41,023 nt of DNA from SHNJ01 sp964458615 (GTDB lineage Bacteria; Pseudomonadota; Alphaproteobacteria; SHNJ01), in NCBI GenBank assembly GCA_964458615.1, contig CAYWJR010000008.1:1-41023 (forward strand). The letters run 5' to 3'. The position numbers and the translations under genes were made by a program. Under the pieces are notes generated by a model, which was not told the origin of the DNA, did not search any database, and saw only the letters and a program-made list of their open reading frames with translations. Below, piece by piece: positions 8,339 through 16,678 of the stretch (the first letter of the stretch is position 1; each line of letters starts with the position of its first letter).

Positions 8339-9136
8339 ATGCGGAAATTTTTAGCGGTAATCGCGGCGGCGGCGTTTTTATATTCGCCCGCGGCGTTTGC
8401 GAAAATTGTAACAAAGCCGGTCGATTATGCCGACGGCGATGTCAAATTGCGCGGCACGATTTCTTATGACGACGAAATATCTTCGTTGCGTCCGGGCGTC
8501 TTGTTGATCCCGGAATGGTGGGGTCATAACGATTACATTAAACGCCGCGCGGCGGAAATGGCCGCGCACGGATATGTGGCGTTCGCCGCCGATATGTACG
8601 GCGCGGGCAAAATCACCGACGATCCCAAAATCGCCGGCGAATGGGCGGGCGCGTTTTACAAAGACCGCGAATTGATGCGCAATCGCGCGCGGGCGGCATT
8701 GGCGGTTTTGGGCAAACAAATCAATGTCGATCCGTATTCCATCGCAGCGATCGGTTTTTGCATGGGCGGCACGGTCGCGTTGGAATTGGCGCGCGCGGGC
8801 GATAATTTGGCGGCTGTCGGGGCGTTTCATGCCGGGCTGGATTTTCCAGACGCGGTTTTAAAAGATTCCGTCAAAGCGAAAATATTGGTGCTTAACGGCG
8901 CGGCCGATCCGATGGTGCCGTTCGCGGCGCGGCAAAAATTTATCGAAGACATGCAAAATGCCGGGGCGGATTTGCAATTTATCGAATATGCGAACGCCGT
9001 GCACGCATTCACCAACCCGCATGCCGATGTCGTGCGGGCGCAAGGTTTAGAAGGCGTTGGGTATAATCCGGTTGCAGAAAAAAGATCGTTCGCCGCCTTG
9101 TATCAATTTTTAATCGATACATTCGGCGTTAAATAA
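8339..9136 (+). CDS. Dienelactone hydrolase family protein, exported (copy B)
   Basis: The 265-aa protein is identical to copy A, with the same signal peptide, triad (Cys141, Asp190, His222) and ribosome site (AGGAG at 8328-8332). The reading frame happens to stay open upstream to 8261 because the junction replaces the left flank, where copy A has an in-frame stop. The extra 26 residues would cross the back-to-back promoter region and destroy the signal peptide position. I therefore keep the start at 8339. The upstream region of this copy differs from copy A: here it is the start region of the minus-strand 376-aa gene, so the two hydrolase copies may be expressed differently. Confidence 0.86.
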   Translation: MRKFLAVIAAAAFLYSPAAFAKIVTKPVDYADGDVKLRGTISYDDEISSLRPGVLLIPEWWGHNDYIKRRAAEMAAHGYVAFAADMYGAGKITDDPKIAGEWAGAFYKDRELMRNRARAALAVLGKQINVDPYSIAAIGFCMGGTVALELARAGDNLAAVGAFHAGLDFPDAVLKDSVKAKILVLNGAADPMVPFAARQKFIEDMQNAGADLQFIEYANAVHAFTNPHADVVRAQGLEGVGYNPVAEKRSFAALYQFLIDTFGVK

Positions 9137-9151
9137 TCGCACGCAATTTAT

Positions 9152-9610
9152 TTATTTTTCGTTGGTGAAGCGGGATTTGGCGATTTCCGCGATCGAACCC
9201 TGGCAGCCCAAAGTTATTTTTAAAATCGCCAGATCGGCCAGCGGGATTCTTTTGTCCGGTTTTGCGAAATCAACAACCACATGATTCAGATCGCTGGGGC
9301 GGATGGCGCGGCCCAGATCCATCGGATAATAATTTTTAAATTGCGCGGCATCGTACCGTTTAACCGAATCGGTTCCGTCAGGCATTTTTTGCGTTCTGGT
9401 GAAAACCCATTTGCCGGATGTTTTTGGATCATAAGTTATTTCCCACGAAGGCGATCCGTCGACCAGCGCGCGCGGATAAAATGTCGTGCCCGCGATAATT
9501 TTCGGGGCAACGGCGGGTTGCCCGGCGTTTGTGAACCGCACGCATAACAACGCAACCGCACCCAACAAAACGGGGGCCATAAAAATATATGGTTTGCGGG
9601 ATTGCGGCAT
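9152..9610 (-). CDS. Hypothetical membrane-anchored/exported protein (copy B)
   Basis: This is an identical second copy of the 152-aa protein at 6652-7110: N-terminal hydrophobic segment, soluble periplasmic part, single cysteine near the end, and TAATG coupling to the gene upstream. Function unknown. Confidence 0.65.
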   Translation of the reverse strand: MPQSRKPYIFMAPVLLGAVALLCVRFTNAGQPAVAPKIIAGTTFYPRALVDGSPSWEITYDPKTSGKWVFTRTQKMPDGTDSVKRYDAAQFKNYYPMDLGRAIRPSDLNHVVVDFAKPDKRIPLADLAILKITLGCQGSIAEIAKSRFTNEK

Positions 9611-10740
9611 TATCTGGATGCCCTTTCTTGTTTGCTGTTACGCATAAATACATGTCCATCCAGTTTTGTGGCATCACCACCTTTGACAACCCCAACCGCG
9701 ACAGTATCACAAGATTTCGGCACCAGATTTTTTTCTTTGTGAAAGATCCATTCTTTGGCGCCAACTGCCGCGCGCAAGGTCATGACATATGGATTTTTTC
9801 CGTCCGTCGACTCGGTTCCAAGCGCGATTGCATAAGGTTGACCATTAATTGTGGTTTTTTGCACGCCGCGTAAAATCAGCGGGCGGGATATGCCGACAGG
9901 AGAGAATTCATCCAGTGTTTTTCCAAATACTTCCGGATCCATGTATAACGCATCGCCGTAAAATTCGATTCCGCGCGCGTTCAATTGGGTCAATGATTGT
10001 TCCTGGCCGGGGATTTTTTTAAATTTCGGTTTTTCATCCGATCGAGCCGTGCGGACAGCGTATTCCACGACATAATCGCCATAGGATGCGGCCGATTTTG
10101 CGATGTCGTCATAATTCGCATCGCGCAACGGCATCATGACAAAATACCGCCCGTTCGGTTTTCCGCCGCGCATGACGGGAACGGCGATGATTTGCTGTGA
10201 AACATACGCCTTGTCCGGTATTTTCCACGCCTCGCCAACATCCGGTTTGTCCGTGTATTCGATAAAAATTAAATTTTGCCCTGGCAGAACCGCGTTTAAA
10301 TTTTCATATTCGATTTTGGTTTTACCGTTTTCGAATTTTAAATCCGTTCGCACTTGATAGGCGCCAATCATGTATTCGCCATCCGCGCGCGGCAGCATAT
10401 CGCCGGAAAATGGGGCGTATTTGGCGTTTTCGGCGCGGCGCGCGGCAAGCGATTGTTCATCAAGCGGTTGGAAAAACGCGCTGTTTGGCGTTACGGCGAA
10501 ATCGGCCGATGTTTTGCCCGATATTGTTTGCCCGAATTGTTCGGCGTTGAACCCTTGAATTTTCCCAAGCGCCTCGATTAAGGAAGGGTTGGCAAGATCA
10601 ATCGCTACCGGAGTTACAGAAATTGCCTTGGAATCCGGTTCTGTTTTTTCGGGGTCACTCGTGCCTGTTGGCATGGCCATTAGTCCAAACGACATAACCG
10701 TGGCTATAGCAACAAAAGGCACCATATTGCGTTTACTCAT
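9610..10740 (-). CDS. Hypothetical exported protein (copy B)
   Basis: This is an identical second copy of the 376-aa protein at 7110-8240. Its upstream sequence is the same as in copy A for 85 bases and then differs: here the flank is the native right-hand sequence (TTAATAATTTTAGCCGG), whereas copy A abuts the second hydrolase. This copy therefore probably retains the ancestral promoter, and copy A's gene may rely on what fits into the short 98-base gap. Function unknown. Confidence 0.68.
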   Translation of the reverse strand: MSKRNMVPFVAIATVMSFGLMAMPTGTSDPEKTEPDSKAISVTPVAIDLANPSLIEALGKIQGFNAEQFGQTISGKTSADFAVTPNSAFFQPLDEQSLAARRAENAKYAPFSGDMLPRADGEYMIGAYQVRTDLKFENGKTKIEYENLNAVLPGQNLIFIEYTDKPDVGEAWKIPDKAYVSQQIIAVPVMRGGKPNGRYFVMMPLRDANYDDIAKSAASYGDYVVEYAVRTARSDEKPKFKKIPGQEQSLTQLNARGIEFYGDALYMDPEVFGKTLDEFSPVGISRPLILRGVQKTTINGQPYAIALGTESTDGKNPYVMTLRAAVGAKEWIFHKEKNLVPKSCDTVAVGVVKGGDATKLDGHVFMRNSKQERASR

Positions 10741-10944
10741 GCGATTATTCCCTTAAGAAAATGATCCGGAAGCGATTTTATGGACGTAATTATAAAATAG
10801 CAAGAGCAATAATATTACAAATATTATTAATAATTTTAGCCGGATTATAAAATATTTTGACTTTAGCGCCGAATTTGATTATTCCGCTACTGTTACCTTC
10901 GGGTTTTTGCCAACCAACCATCCCAATATCTTAAGGTGTCTCAT

Positions 10945-11379
10945 ATGAAAAAATATTTAATTTTGTTTGCCTTTGTATGTTTCGGCGCGATTGCAATCGC
11001 GCAACCGGCCAACGCCGCCGGACAGTGTTTTAACGACACCGCCGCAACCTGTACGACCAGTGGCGCATTGAACCAATGCCGTACTTGTGAAGTATGCGAC
11101 GATGCCTCTCCATCCACTTGCCATTCGATGCAAGTTTGCAGCGCCTGTATGACCGCGGCGGAAATGGATAAATTGGCGACACGCCGCGCGATTTGTTTGT
11201 GCAATCATCCGAATGATTACAACACACATTGCGGCAACATCAACGCATCCGCATCGGCCGTTATTGGCGGCGGATCGCCCGAAGCGGCGATGGCCATCGG
11301 CGGCACGTGCAAAATCAACACCACCCCTGTCGACGATACCAAGTTCAATTATAACGGCGTCGATTTTGATATTAAGTAA
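10945..11379 (+). CDS. Small secreted cysteine-rich protein
   Basis: This 144-aa protein begins with a typical signal peptide ending near AQPANAA. The mature part holds 12 cysteines, ten of them between about residues 28 and 90, including CRTCEVC and CSAC patterns and a CLC pair. After that comes a cysteine-poor tail of Gly/Ala type with one further Cys. The even number fits disulphide bonding in the periplasm or outside the cell; the CxxC pairs could instead bind metal. No family recognised. A GTG codon at 10936 is in frame, but AAGG at 10933-10936 serves the ATG at 10945 as ribosome site. A strong terminator follows, so the gene is probably monocistronic. Confidence 0.72.
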   Translation: MKKYLILFAFVCFGAIAIAQPANAAGQCFNDTAATCTTSGALNQCRTCEVCDDASPSTCHSMQVCSACMTAAEMDKLATRRAICLCNHPNDYNTHCGNINASASAVIGGGSPEAAMAIGGTCKINTTPVDDTKFNYNGVDFDIK

Positions 11380-11397
11380 TCAACGGCCAATTATTTT

Positions 11398-11429
11398 AAA
11401 AGGGCGCCCCGCAACGGGCGCCCTTTTTT
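11398..11429 (+). terminator. Rho-independent terminator
   Basis: The stem GGGCGCCC (11402-11409) pairs with GGGCGCCC (11416-11423) around the loop CGCAAC. It is followed by six T, and the A run before it extends the stem. It lies 18 bases after the stop of the cysteine-rich protein gene. Confidence 0.9.
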
Positions 11430-11481
11430 ATTGCGGTATTTGTTATTGCGCCGATTGTTATTATCCCGTAATCTTTGGTTC

Positions 11482-11709
11482 ATGAAAGTCAAAATCGACA
11501 TCGAATGCACCCCCGAAGAAGCCAGGCAATTTATGGGATTGCCGGATTTGACGCCGATGCAAAATGAATGGATGCAAAAAATGCAAAGCCTGTCTGGCGG
11601 CGCGGGAACCCAGGATTTTTTTGAAATGTGGGCGCAAATGGGCATGCAAGGTATGGAGCAGTGGCAAAAATTCGTCGCCATGGCCGAAGACCATAAAAAT
11701 AAAAAATAA
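11482..11709 (+). CDS. Small DUF6489-like protein
   Basis: This 75-aa protein begins MKVKIDIECTPEEARQFMGLPDL, the characteristic N-terminus of a small alphaproteobacterial family (DUF6489). The rest is Met- and Gln-rich and ends in a lysine tail, with residues spaced like amphipathic helix. The function of the family is not known to me. The frame is open upstream to 11431, but that would start inside the terminator's T run, so the ATG at 11482 is preferred even though its ribosome site is weak. It precedes the ferredoxin-like gene by 17 bases and mnmE beyond, probably one transcript. Confidence 0.75.
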   Translation: MKVKIDIECTPEEARQFMGLPDLTPMQNEWMQKMQSLSGGAGTQDFFEMWAQMGMQGMEQWQKFVAMAEDHKNKK

Positions 11710-11726
11710 TTCCAAAAATAATCCCG

Positions 11727-12041
11727 ATGTCCATTTACCGTTATCATGTTTTTTGTTGCACCAACCGCCGCCCGGATGGGCATGACCGCGGATGTTGCGC
11801 TACCAAAAATTCCGAAAAATTGCGCAATTACATGAAATCGCGCGCCAAGGAATTGGGCGTTATGGAAACCCGCATCAACGCATCGGGTTGTTTGGATCGT
11901 TGCGAGGATGGCGCGGTGATGGTGATTTATCCCGAAGGCGTTTGGTACCGGTACGATTCCGAATCCGACATCGACGAAATTTTGCAATCGCATTTGCAGG
12001 GCGGCAAAATCGTCAGCCGGTTGATATTACGCCAAGAATAA
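11727..12041 (+). CDS. Thioredoxin-like [2Fe-2S] ferredoxin
   Basis: This 104-aa protein fits the short single-domain thioredoxin-fold ferredoxins. Its N-terminal part is HVFCCTNRRPDGHDRGCC, and SGCLDRCEDG and VIYPEGVWYR follow. Likely cluster ligands are among Cys10/11, Cys23/24, Cys55 and Cys59. Normally four cysteines bind the cluster, and the two doubled CC positions are a little unusual. Such proteins carry electrons in the cytoplasm; the partner is not known. The gene sits just upstream of mnmE, 22 bases away. The (2Fe-2S) call is from family pattern; the redox role here is inference. Confidence 0.88.
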   Translation: MSIYRYHVFCCTNRRPDGHDRGCCATKNSEKLRNYMKSRAKELGVMETRINASGCLDRCEDGAVMVIYPEGVWYRYDSESDIDEILQSHLQGGKIVSRLILRQE

Positions 12042-12063
12042 TTTTTTTCGGGTTTTGTTGTCC

Positions 12064-13395
12064 ATGTCCAGTTCCGATACGATATTCGCCCTGTCCACCC
12101 CGCCCGGCCGTTCCGGCGTTGCGGTGATTCGCATCAGCGGCGATAAGGCGATTGAAATCGCGCGAATATTGGGCGCGAAATTGCAAACGCCGCGCCGCGC
12201 CGATTTGGTAAAATTGCGCGATCCAAAATCGGGCGAAATTTTGGATCAGGCGATTGCGGTCTATTTCAAGGCGCCGCATTCATTCACCGGCGAGGATATT
12301 GTCGAATTGCACACCCATGGCGGACGCGCGGTGGTGCAGGCGGTTTTAAACGCGCTGTCGGGAAATTGCGGCGCCCGCCCCGCGATGGCCGGTGAATTTA
12401 CCCGCCGCGCATTCGATAATGAAAAACTGGATTTAACCGAAATCGAAGGTTTGGCCGATTTGATCGATGCGGAAACCGAACATCAACGCCGCCAGGCATT
12501 GCGGCAAATGTCGGGGCATTTGGGCGCGCTATATCAGGGGTGGAGCCAAAGATTATTGCACGCTTTGGCGCATATCGAAGCGTATTTGGATTTTCCCGAC
12601 GAAGAGATTCCCGGCGATATATTCGCCAAGTTGCGATCCGATGTCGAAATAATTGGCGGTGAATTGCGCGCGCATTTATCGGATTCCGCGCGCGGGGAAA
12701 AATTGCGCACCGGTATGACCATGGCCATACTGGGTCCGCCCAATGCAGGAAAATCCAGTCTTTTGAATGTTTTGGCGCGGCGCGATGCCGCCATTGTCAG
12801 CCATACGGCCGGCACCACCCGCGATGTAATCGAAGTGCATTTGGAATTATCCGGGTATCCTGTGACATTGGCCGACACGGCGGGGATCAGGGATACCAGC
12901 GATGATATAGAGCGCGAAGGCGTGCGCCGCAGTTTGAATGCCGCGCAAATGTCGGATTTGCGTTTAATTGTTTTGGATTCAACCCAAGATTTGACGGCTA
13001 TCGACCCGCAAATCATATCGATGATGCAACAAAAAGGGTCGGTGATTGTTTGGAACAAATCGGATTTGAACCAGAATCCCCCGCGAATCGATTCGCCATC
13101 GATCCAAATTTCCACCAAAACCGGGTATAACCTGCCCCAATTACTGGAACTACTTGGTCAAAAGGCGGCATCGGAAATGGCGGTCGGCGAAACCCCTGCC
13201 ATTACAAGAATACGCCACAGACAAGCGGTTCAGCATGCTTTGGACGCTGTAACTCGTTTTGTAGTTGCAAGTGGTGCCGATTTAATGGCCGAGGATTTGC
13301 GCACAGCCACCCATGCCCTGGCGCGGATCACCGGAAAAGTGGATGTCGAGGATATTTTGGACATTATTTTCATGGATTTTTGTATCGGCAAATAA
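12064..13395 (+). CDS. mnmE: tRNA modification GTPase MnmE
   Basis: This 443-aa protein has the N-terminal folate-binding domain (TIFALSTPPGRSGVAVIRISG). A helical region with DLTEIEGLADLIDAET follows, then an inserted G domain. In the G domain G1 is GPPNAGKS (224-231), G2 is TAGTTRD, G3 is DTAGIRDT and G4 is NKSD. The C-terminal FCIGK carries the catalytic cysteine. With MnmG it forms the complex that adds the carboxymethylaminomethyl group to wobble U34 of certain tRNAs. An in-frame TTG at 12055 is an alternative start; the ATG at 12064 matches the family's N-terminus better. rho, usually close upstream in this class, lies about 9 kb away. Confidence 0.97.
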   Translation: MSSSDTIFALSTPPGRSGVAVIRISGDKAIEIARILGAKLQTPRRADLVKLRDPKSGEILDQAIAVYFKAPHSFTGEDIVELHTHGGRAVVQAVLNALSGNCGARPAMAGEFTRRAFDNEKLDLTEIEGLADLIDAETEHQRRQALRQMSGHLGALYQGWSQRLLHALAHIEAYLDFPDEEIPGDIFAKLRSDVEIIGGELRAHLSDSARGEKLRTGMTMAILGPPNAGKSSLLNVLARRDAAIVSHTAGTTRDVIEVHLELSGYPVTLADTAGIRDTSDDIEREGVRRSLNAAQMSDLRLIVLDSTQDLTAIDPQIISMMQQKGSVIVWNKSDLNQNPPRIDSPSIQISTKTGYNLPQLLELLGQKAASEMAVGETPAITRIRHRQAVQHALDAVTRFVVASGADLMAEDLRTATHALARITGKVDVEDILDIIFMDFCIGK

Positions 13396-13480
13396 ATGTT
13401 CACGCCCGGCCGGTTAGTGCGTCCAAATTTTATCATTGAAAACAAACAATAATTTTTTGTGTGGCTTGCAATTGGAATGT

Positions 13481-13509
13481 TTGCAAAAAGAACATAAGCC
13501 TGCTATTTT
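13481..13509 (+). promoter_or_regulatory. Possible sigma-70-type promoter for the 292-aa gene
   Basis: TTGCAA (13481-13486) and TATTTT (13504-13509) are 17 bases apart, each matching four of six consensus bases. They lie about 45 bases upstream of the start at 13554. A second TTGCAA sits at 13466-13471. The match is modest and could be chance in AT-rich sequence. Confidence 0.3.
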
Positions 13510-13553
13510 GTGGCCGAAAAAAATATAAAATTATACAAGGCTAAGGGTACTGA

Positions 13554-14432
13554 ATGCAGAATTTTACATTTAATCATCGCCACGATGACAGCAAGGTCGA
13601 CGCCAAATTAACCATTTGGCCAACAGGAACCGTTGTAAATTTAGAAATTAATTTATCCGGAAACGATGACGAACAAGGCGCATTGAAGCAAACAATCGGC
13701 ATCGATGTGGTTTTGGATAATCAATTTCATGTCCAGGTATCCGGGTTGGACGATGAACAGGCGATGGAATTCGCATCCGCGTTGTTGGCAAATGGCCATC
13801 TGACCAAGGTCGAACAACATAATACCTACAGATCCGGCCAAGACGGCAAAGTGGTTAAATCAAGCAATATTGACGTGGCCGGACAGCCGTTTGAATCGGT
13901 TTTTCAGTGTTTGTTGGCGGCGATGCCGGTATTGGCGCCGTTAATCGATGATTTAAAATTGATCGACAATCCGGTGTGGCAGGCCGCATGGCACCAGAAA
14001 GATCCGTTTTTCGGCAGCGCCAATCAAAAACCCGTAAATTTCGGCGGCCAATCCTGTGTTCAATATAGTTTCGAAAAAGTGTCTTTGCTGGTTTCAAACG
14101 ATGGCAATAACCCTGTTCATTATTTGTTTATTCATGACAAAGATAAAGCGATCCCATTTGCCAATTTTTATCCGGCCAATGCGGGCGGCGGCATTATGCA
14201 TGTGATCGACGGCAGAACATATTTTCAATTTGGCGGTATGCGTTCGGCTCGATTGAATGGCGGTTCGGAATTGGATTTGGACAACACCGTCAATATGTTG
14301 TTGCGCGCGCAATTATTATCGCCTGCCGAGGCGGAAAAATTCGTAACCCACCAGTCGATTTTGGGCAATGGCAGCAGAAAATTGCAATTGTCGGCGGTCG
14401 CGGCGCATTTAAGAAATCAGAATCAAATGTAA
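13554..14432 (+). CDS. Hypothetical protein
   Basis: This 292-aa protein of no recognised family has neither signal peptide nor membrane segment, so it is probably cytoplasmic. The first third is Asp-rich with beta-type alternation (DAKLTIWPTGTVVNLEINLSG). The middle holds two tryptophans close together (NPVWQAAWHQ) and a Gly-rich turn (NAGGGIMHVIDGRTYFQFGG); the end is helical and basic. The start has a good ribosome site (AAGGG, 13543-13547). It sits between mnmE and mnmG, which are close neighbours in many relatives, so it is a lineage-specific insertion or replacement. Confidence 0.65.
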   Translation: MQNFTFNHRHDDSKVDAKLTIWPTGTVVNLEINLSGNDDEQGALKQTIGIDVVLDNQFHVQVSGLDDEQAMEFASALLANGHLTKVEQHNTYRSGQDGKVVKSSNIDVAGQPFESVFQCLLAAMPVLAPLIDDLKLIDNPVWQAAWHQKDPFFGSANQKPVNFGGQSCVQYSFEKVSLLVSNDGNNPVHYLFIHDKDKAIPFANFYPANAGGGIMHVIDGRTYFQFGGMRSARLNGGSELDLDNTVNMLLRAQLLSPAEAEKFVTHQSILGNGSRKLQLSAVAAHLRNQNQM

Positions 14433-14642
14433 TCGCGACAGGTGCTTTTGTTGTCTCGCGCCATTCCAATCGCACAAGTTTTGATCCGTTATTATTTTTA
14501 ATCGCGCGGCAATTATCGATTTTTATATTTCCTGATTCCGCAGGAATCGAAATTGGTTCGTATCTTTTAGATAAACAAATAATCGATGTTTTTATTAATT
14601 TAATTACGTTAATTATGTTTTTATAGATTTTATGTTACAAAA

Positions 14643-14658
14643 TGTTCCACGTGGAACA
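14643..14658. promoter_or_regulatory. parS site 1, within the 14433-14753 gap
   Basis: TGTTCCACGTGGAACA is a perfect 16-base palindrome of the ParB-binding parS type. Perfect symmetry extends to 32 bases (14635-14666). It lies about 5.5 kb from parA, in the 321-base AT-rich gap between the 292-aa gene and mnmG, about 100 bases before mnmG. Apart from this site I see only AT-rich sequence there, presumably with the mnmG promoter. The second site at 16732-16747 has the same core and shared flanks. ParB loads at such sites and spreads to form the partition complex. Confidence 0.92.
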
Positions 14659-14753
14659 TTTTGTAATTTAATTGCTATCATTATAAATCAATTGCTTAAT
14701 CGTATTTTCCAGCCTGTCTTGACTTTAACACTGATCTAACTATAAGAAATATC

Positions 14754-16670
14754 ATGCAAAATTCAGTTGTAACCGATATTTTTGATGTGATTGTTATCGG
14801 CGGCGGCCATGCCGGTTCCGAAGCCGCGGCTGCATCGGCGCGCATGGGCGCTAAGACAGCTTTGGTTACACATAAAATTGAAACTTTGGGTGAGATGTCT
14901 TGCAATCCTGCTTTTGGCGGATTGGGCAAGGGACATTTGGTGCGCGAAATCGATGCGCTTGATGGATTGATGGGACTGTGCACCGACGCGGCTGGAATTC
15001 AATTCCGCATGTTGAACAAATCAAAGGGGCCCGCCGTTTGGGGGCCGCGCGCGCAGGCCGATCGCAAATTATATCGCCAAGCAATGCAGCAATATTTGCT
15101 GAATTATCCAAACTTAACCGTAATCGCCGCGCAGGCGGAAAATATTATTCTGGATTCATCGGGCGCTGTTTCTGGAATTGAAATTGATTCTGGGAAAATT
15201 TTGCGTTGCGGCGCCTTGGTTATTACGACGGGAACATTTTTGCGCGGTTTAATTCACCAGGGTCTTGAAAAAACTCCTGCTGGACGCGTCGGTGAAAAGC
15301 CGGCTGTTAAATTGGGCGAAACATTGCAGGCTATTGGATTCAATATGGGGCGGCTTAAAACCGGAACCCCTGCCCGGCTTGATGGCAAAACAATTGACTG
15401 GAAAATTTTAGAACAACAGCCGGGCGATAATCCGCCAACGCCATTTTCTTTTTTGAATGACCGGATTACAACGCCGCAAATACCGTGTCATATCACTCAT
15501 ACAACGTTGCAAACTCATGAAATTATTAGAGAAAATTTAAAATATTCCCCGATGTATTCCGGGCAGATTGAATCGATTGGGCCGCGATATTGTCCATCCA
15601 TCGAAGACAAAGTCGTTCGATTTGCCGAAAAATCCAGCCATCAAATATTTTTAGAACCCGAAGGATTGGACGACGATACGATTTACCCAAATGGCATTTC
15701 GACATCACTGCCGATTGCCATTCAGGATAAATTTATACGTAGTATCAATGGATTAAGTAATGTTGTGGTCAAACGTTATGGGTATGCGATCGAATATGAT
15801 TATGTCGATCCCCGCGAATTGACCGCAAGTTTGCAAACCAAAAAAGTGCCGGGGTTGTTTTTGGCCGGTCAAATCAATGGCACAACCGGATACGAAGAAG
15901 CCGGAGCCCAAGGAATTATCGCCGGCATCAACGCGGCAATCCGCGCATCTGGTTCGGTGAATGAATTTATATTGTCGCGCACCGATTCTTATATCGGGGT
16001 TTTGATCGATGATTTAATAACGCGCGGCGTAACAGAACCGTATCGTATGTTCACAAGCCGCGCGGAATATCGTTTGTCGTTGCGTTCGGATAATGCGGAT
16101 CAACGTTTGACCCAATCGGGTATTGATATTGGATGTGTTGGATCGCAAAGATCGAATATTTATAACCAAAAATTGGCCGATTTGAACGTTGCGCGGACGA
16201 TTTTGCAGTCGGTTCATGCAAGTCCCAACCAATTGGAATTGCATAATATTCATATCAATCGTGACGGTATTCGGCGCAATGGTTTGGATTTGTTGGCATA
16301 CAAAGAAATCGATTTTGCAAAAATCGCAACCATATGGCCGGAATTAAATAAAATAAGCGCCGAAATCCGCGAACAAATTGAAATCGAGGCGATGTATAGC
16401 GGATATATCGATCGGCAAAAGGCAGATATGAACGCCTATCGCCGCGATGAAAATTTAACATTGCCAAAAGATTTGGATTATAAAAATATTGGCGGGTTAT
16501 CGACTGAATTGGTGGCCAAGTTATCGAATATTCGCCCTGCAACTTTGGCATCGGCAGGGCAAATTCCGGGAATGACGCCAGCGGCGGTGATTCATTTGCT
16601 GCGTTATGTTAAAAAGCAGCGTCGCCAAAAGACATCAAATCAAGAAATTCAAAACACAGAAGTAGCATAG
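14754..16670 (+). CDS. mnmG: tRNA uridine-5-carboxymethylaminomethyl modification enzyme MnmG (GidA)
   Basis: This 638-aa protein has the FAD-binding Rossmann motif IGGGHAGSEAA at about residues 16-26. The family blocks CNPAFGGLGKGHLVREIDALDG and RMLNKSKGPAVWGPRAQADR follow, then KTGTPARL, a TSRAEYRLSLRSDNADQRL segment, and the C-terminal helical domain. It is full length. MnmG and MnmE together modify U34 of tRNAs reading NNA/NNG codons, using FAD, NADH, methylene-THF and glycine or ammonium. It runs into rsmG with 8 bases between. Codon choice is visibly richer in A/T than in the neighbours to the right. Confidence 0.98.
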   Translation: MQNSVVTDIFDVIVIGGGHAGSEAAAASARMGAKTALVTHKIETLGEMSCNPAFGGLGKGHLVREIDALDGLMGLCTDAAGIQFRMLNKSKGPAVWGPRAQADRKLYRQAMQQYLLNYPNLTVIAAQAENIILDSSGAVSGIEIDSGKILRCGALVITTGTFLRGLIHQGLEKTPAGRVGEKPAVKLGETLQAIGFNMGRLKTGTPARLDGKTIDWKILEQQPGDNPPTPFSFLNDRITTPQIPCHITHTTLQTHEIIRENLKYSPMYSGQIESIGPRYCPSIEDKVVRFAEKSSHQIFLEPEGLDDDTIYPNGISTSLPIAIQDKFIRSINGLSNVVVKRYGYAIEYDYVDPRELTASLQTKKVPGLFLAGQINGTTGYEEAGAQGIIAGINAAIRASGSVNEFILSRTDSYIGVLIDDLITRGVTEPYRMFTSRAEYRLSLRSDNADQRLTQSGIDIGCVGSQRSNIYNQKLADLNVARTILQSVHASPNQLELHNIHINRDGIRRNGLDLLAYKEIDFAKIATIWPELNKISAEIREQIEIEAMYSGYIDRQKADMNAYRRDENLTLPKDLDYKNIGGLSTELVAKLSNIRPATLASAGQIPGMTPAAVIHLLRYVKKQRRQKTSNQEIQNTEVA

Positions 16671-16678
16671 AGAATATT

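Larger units (their letters stand above)
8326..10825. repeat. Tandem duplication, copy B (2,500 bp)
   Basis: This is the second copy of the unit. It is identical to copy A up to at least 10826, after which the sequences part (8327 C versus 10827 T). The internal junction reads AAATATTA followed by CAGGAG, that is, the right breakpoint joined to the left unit start. Because no differences were noticed over 2.5 kb, the duplication is either very recent, kept identical by recombination, or an assembly artefact. Confidence 0.95.
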
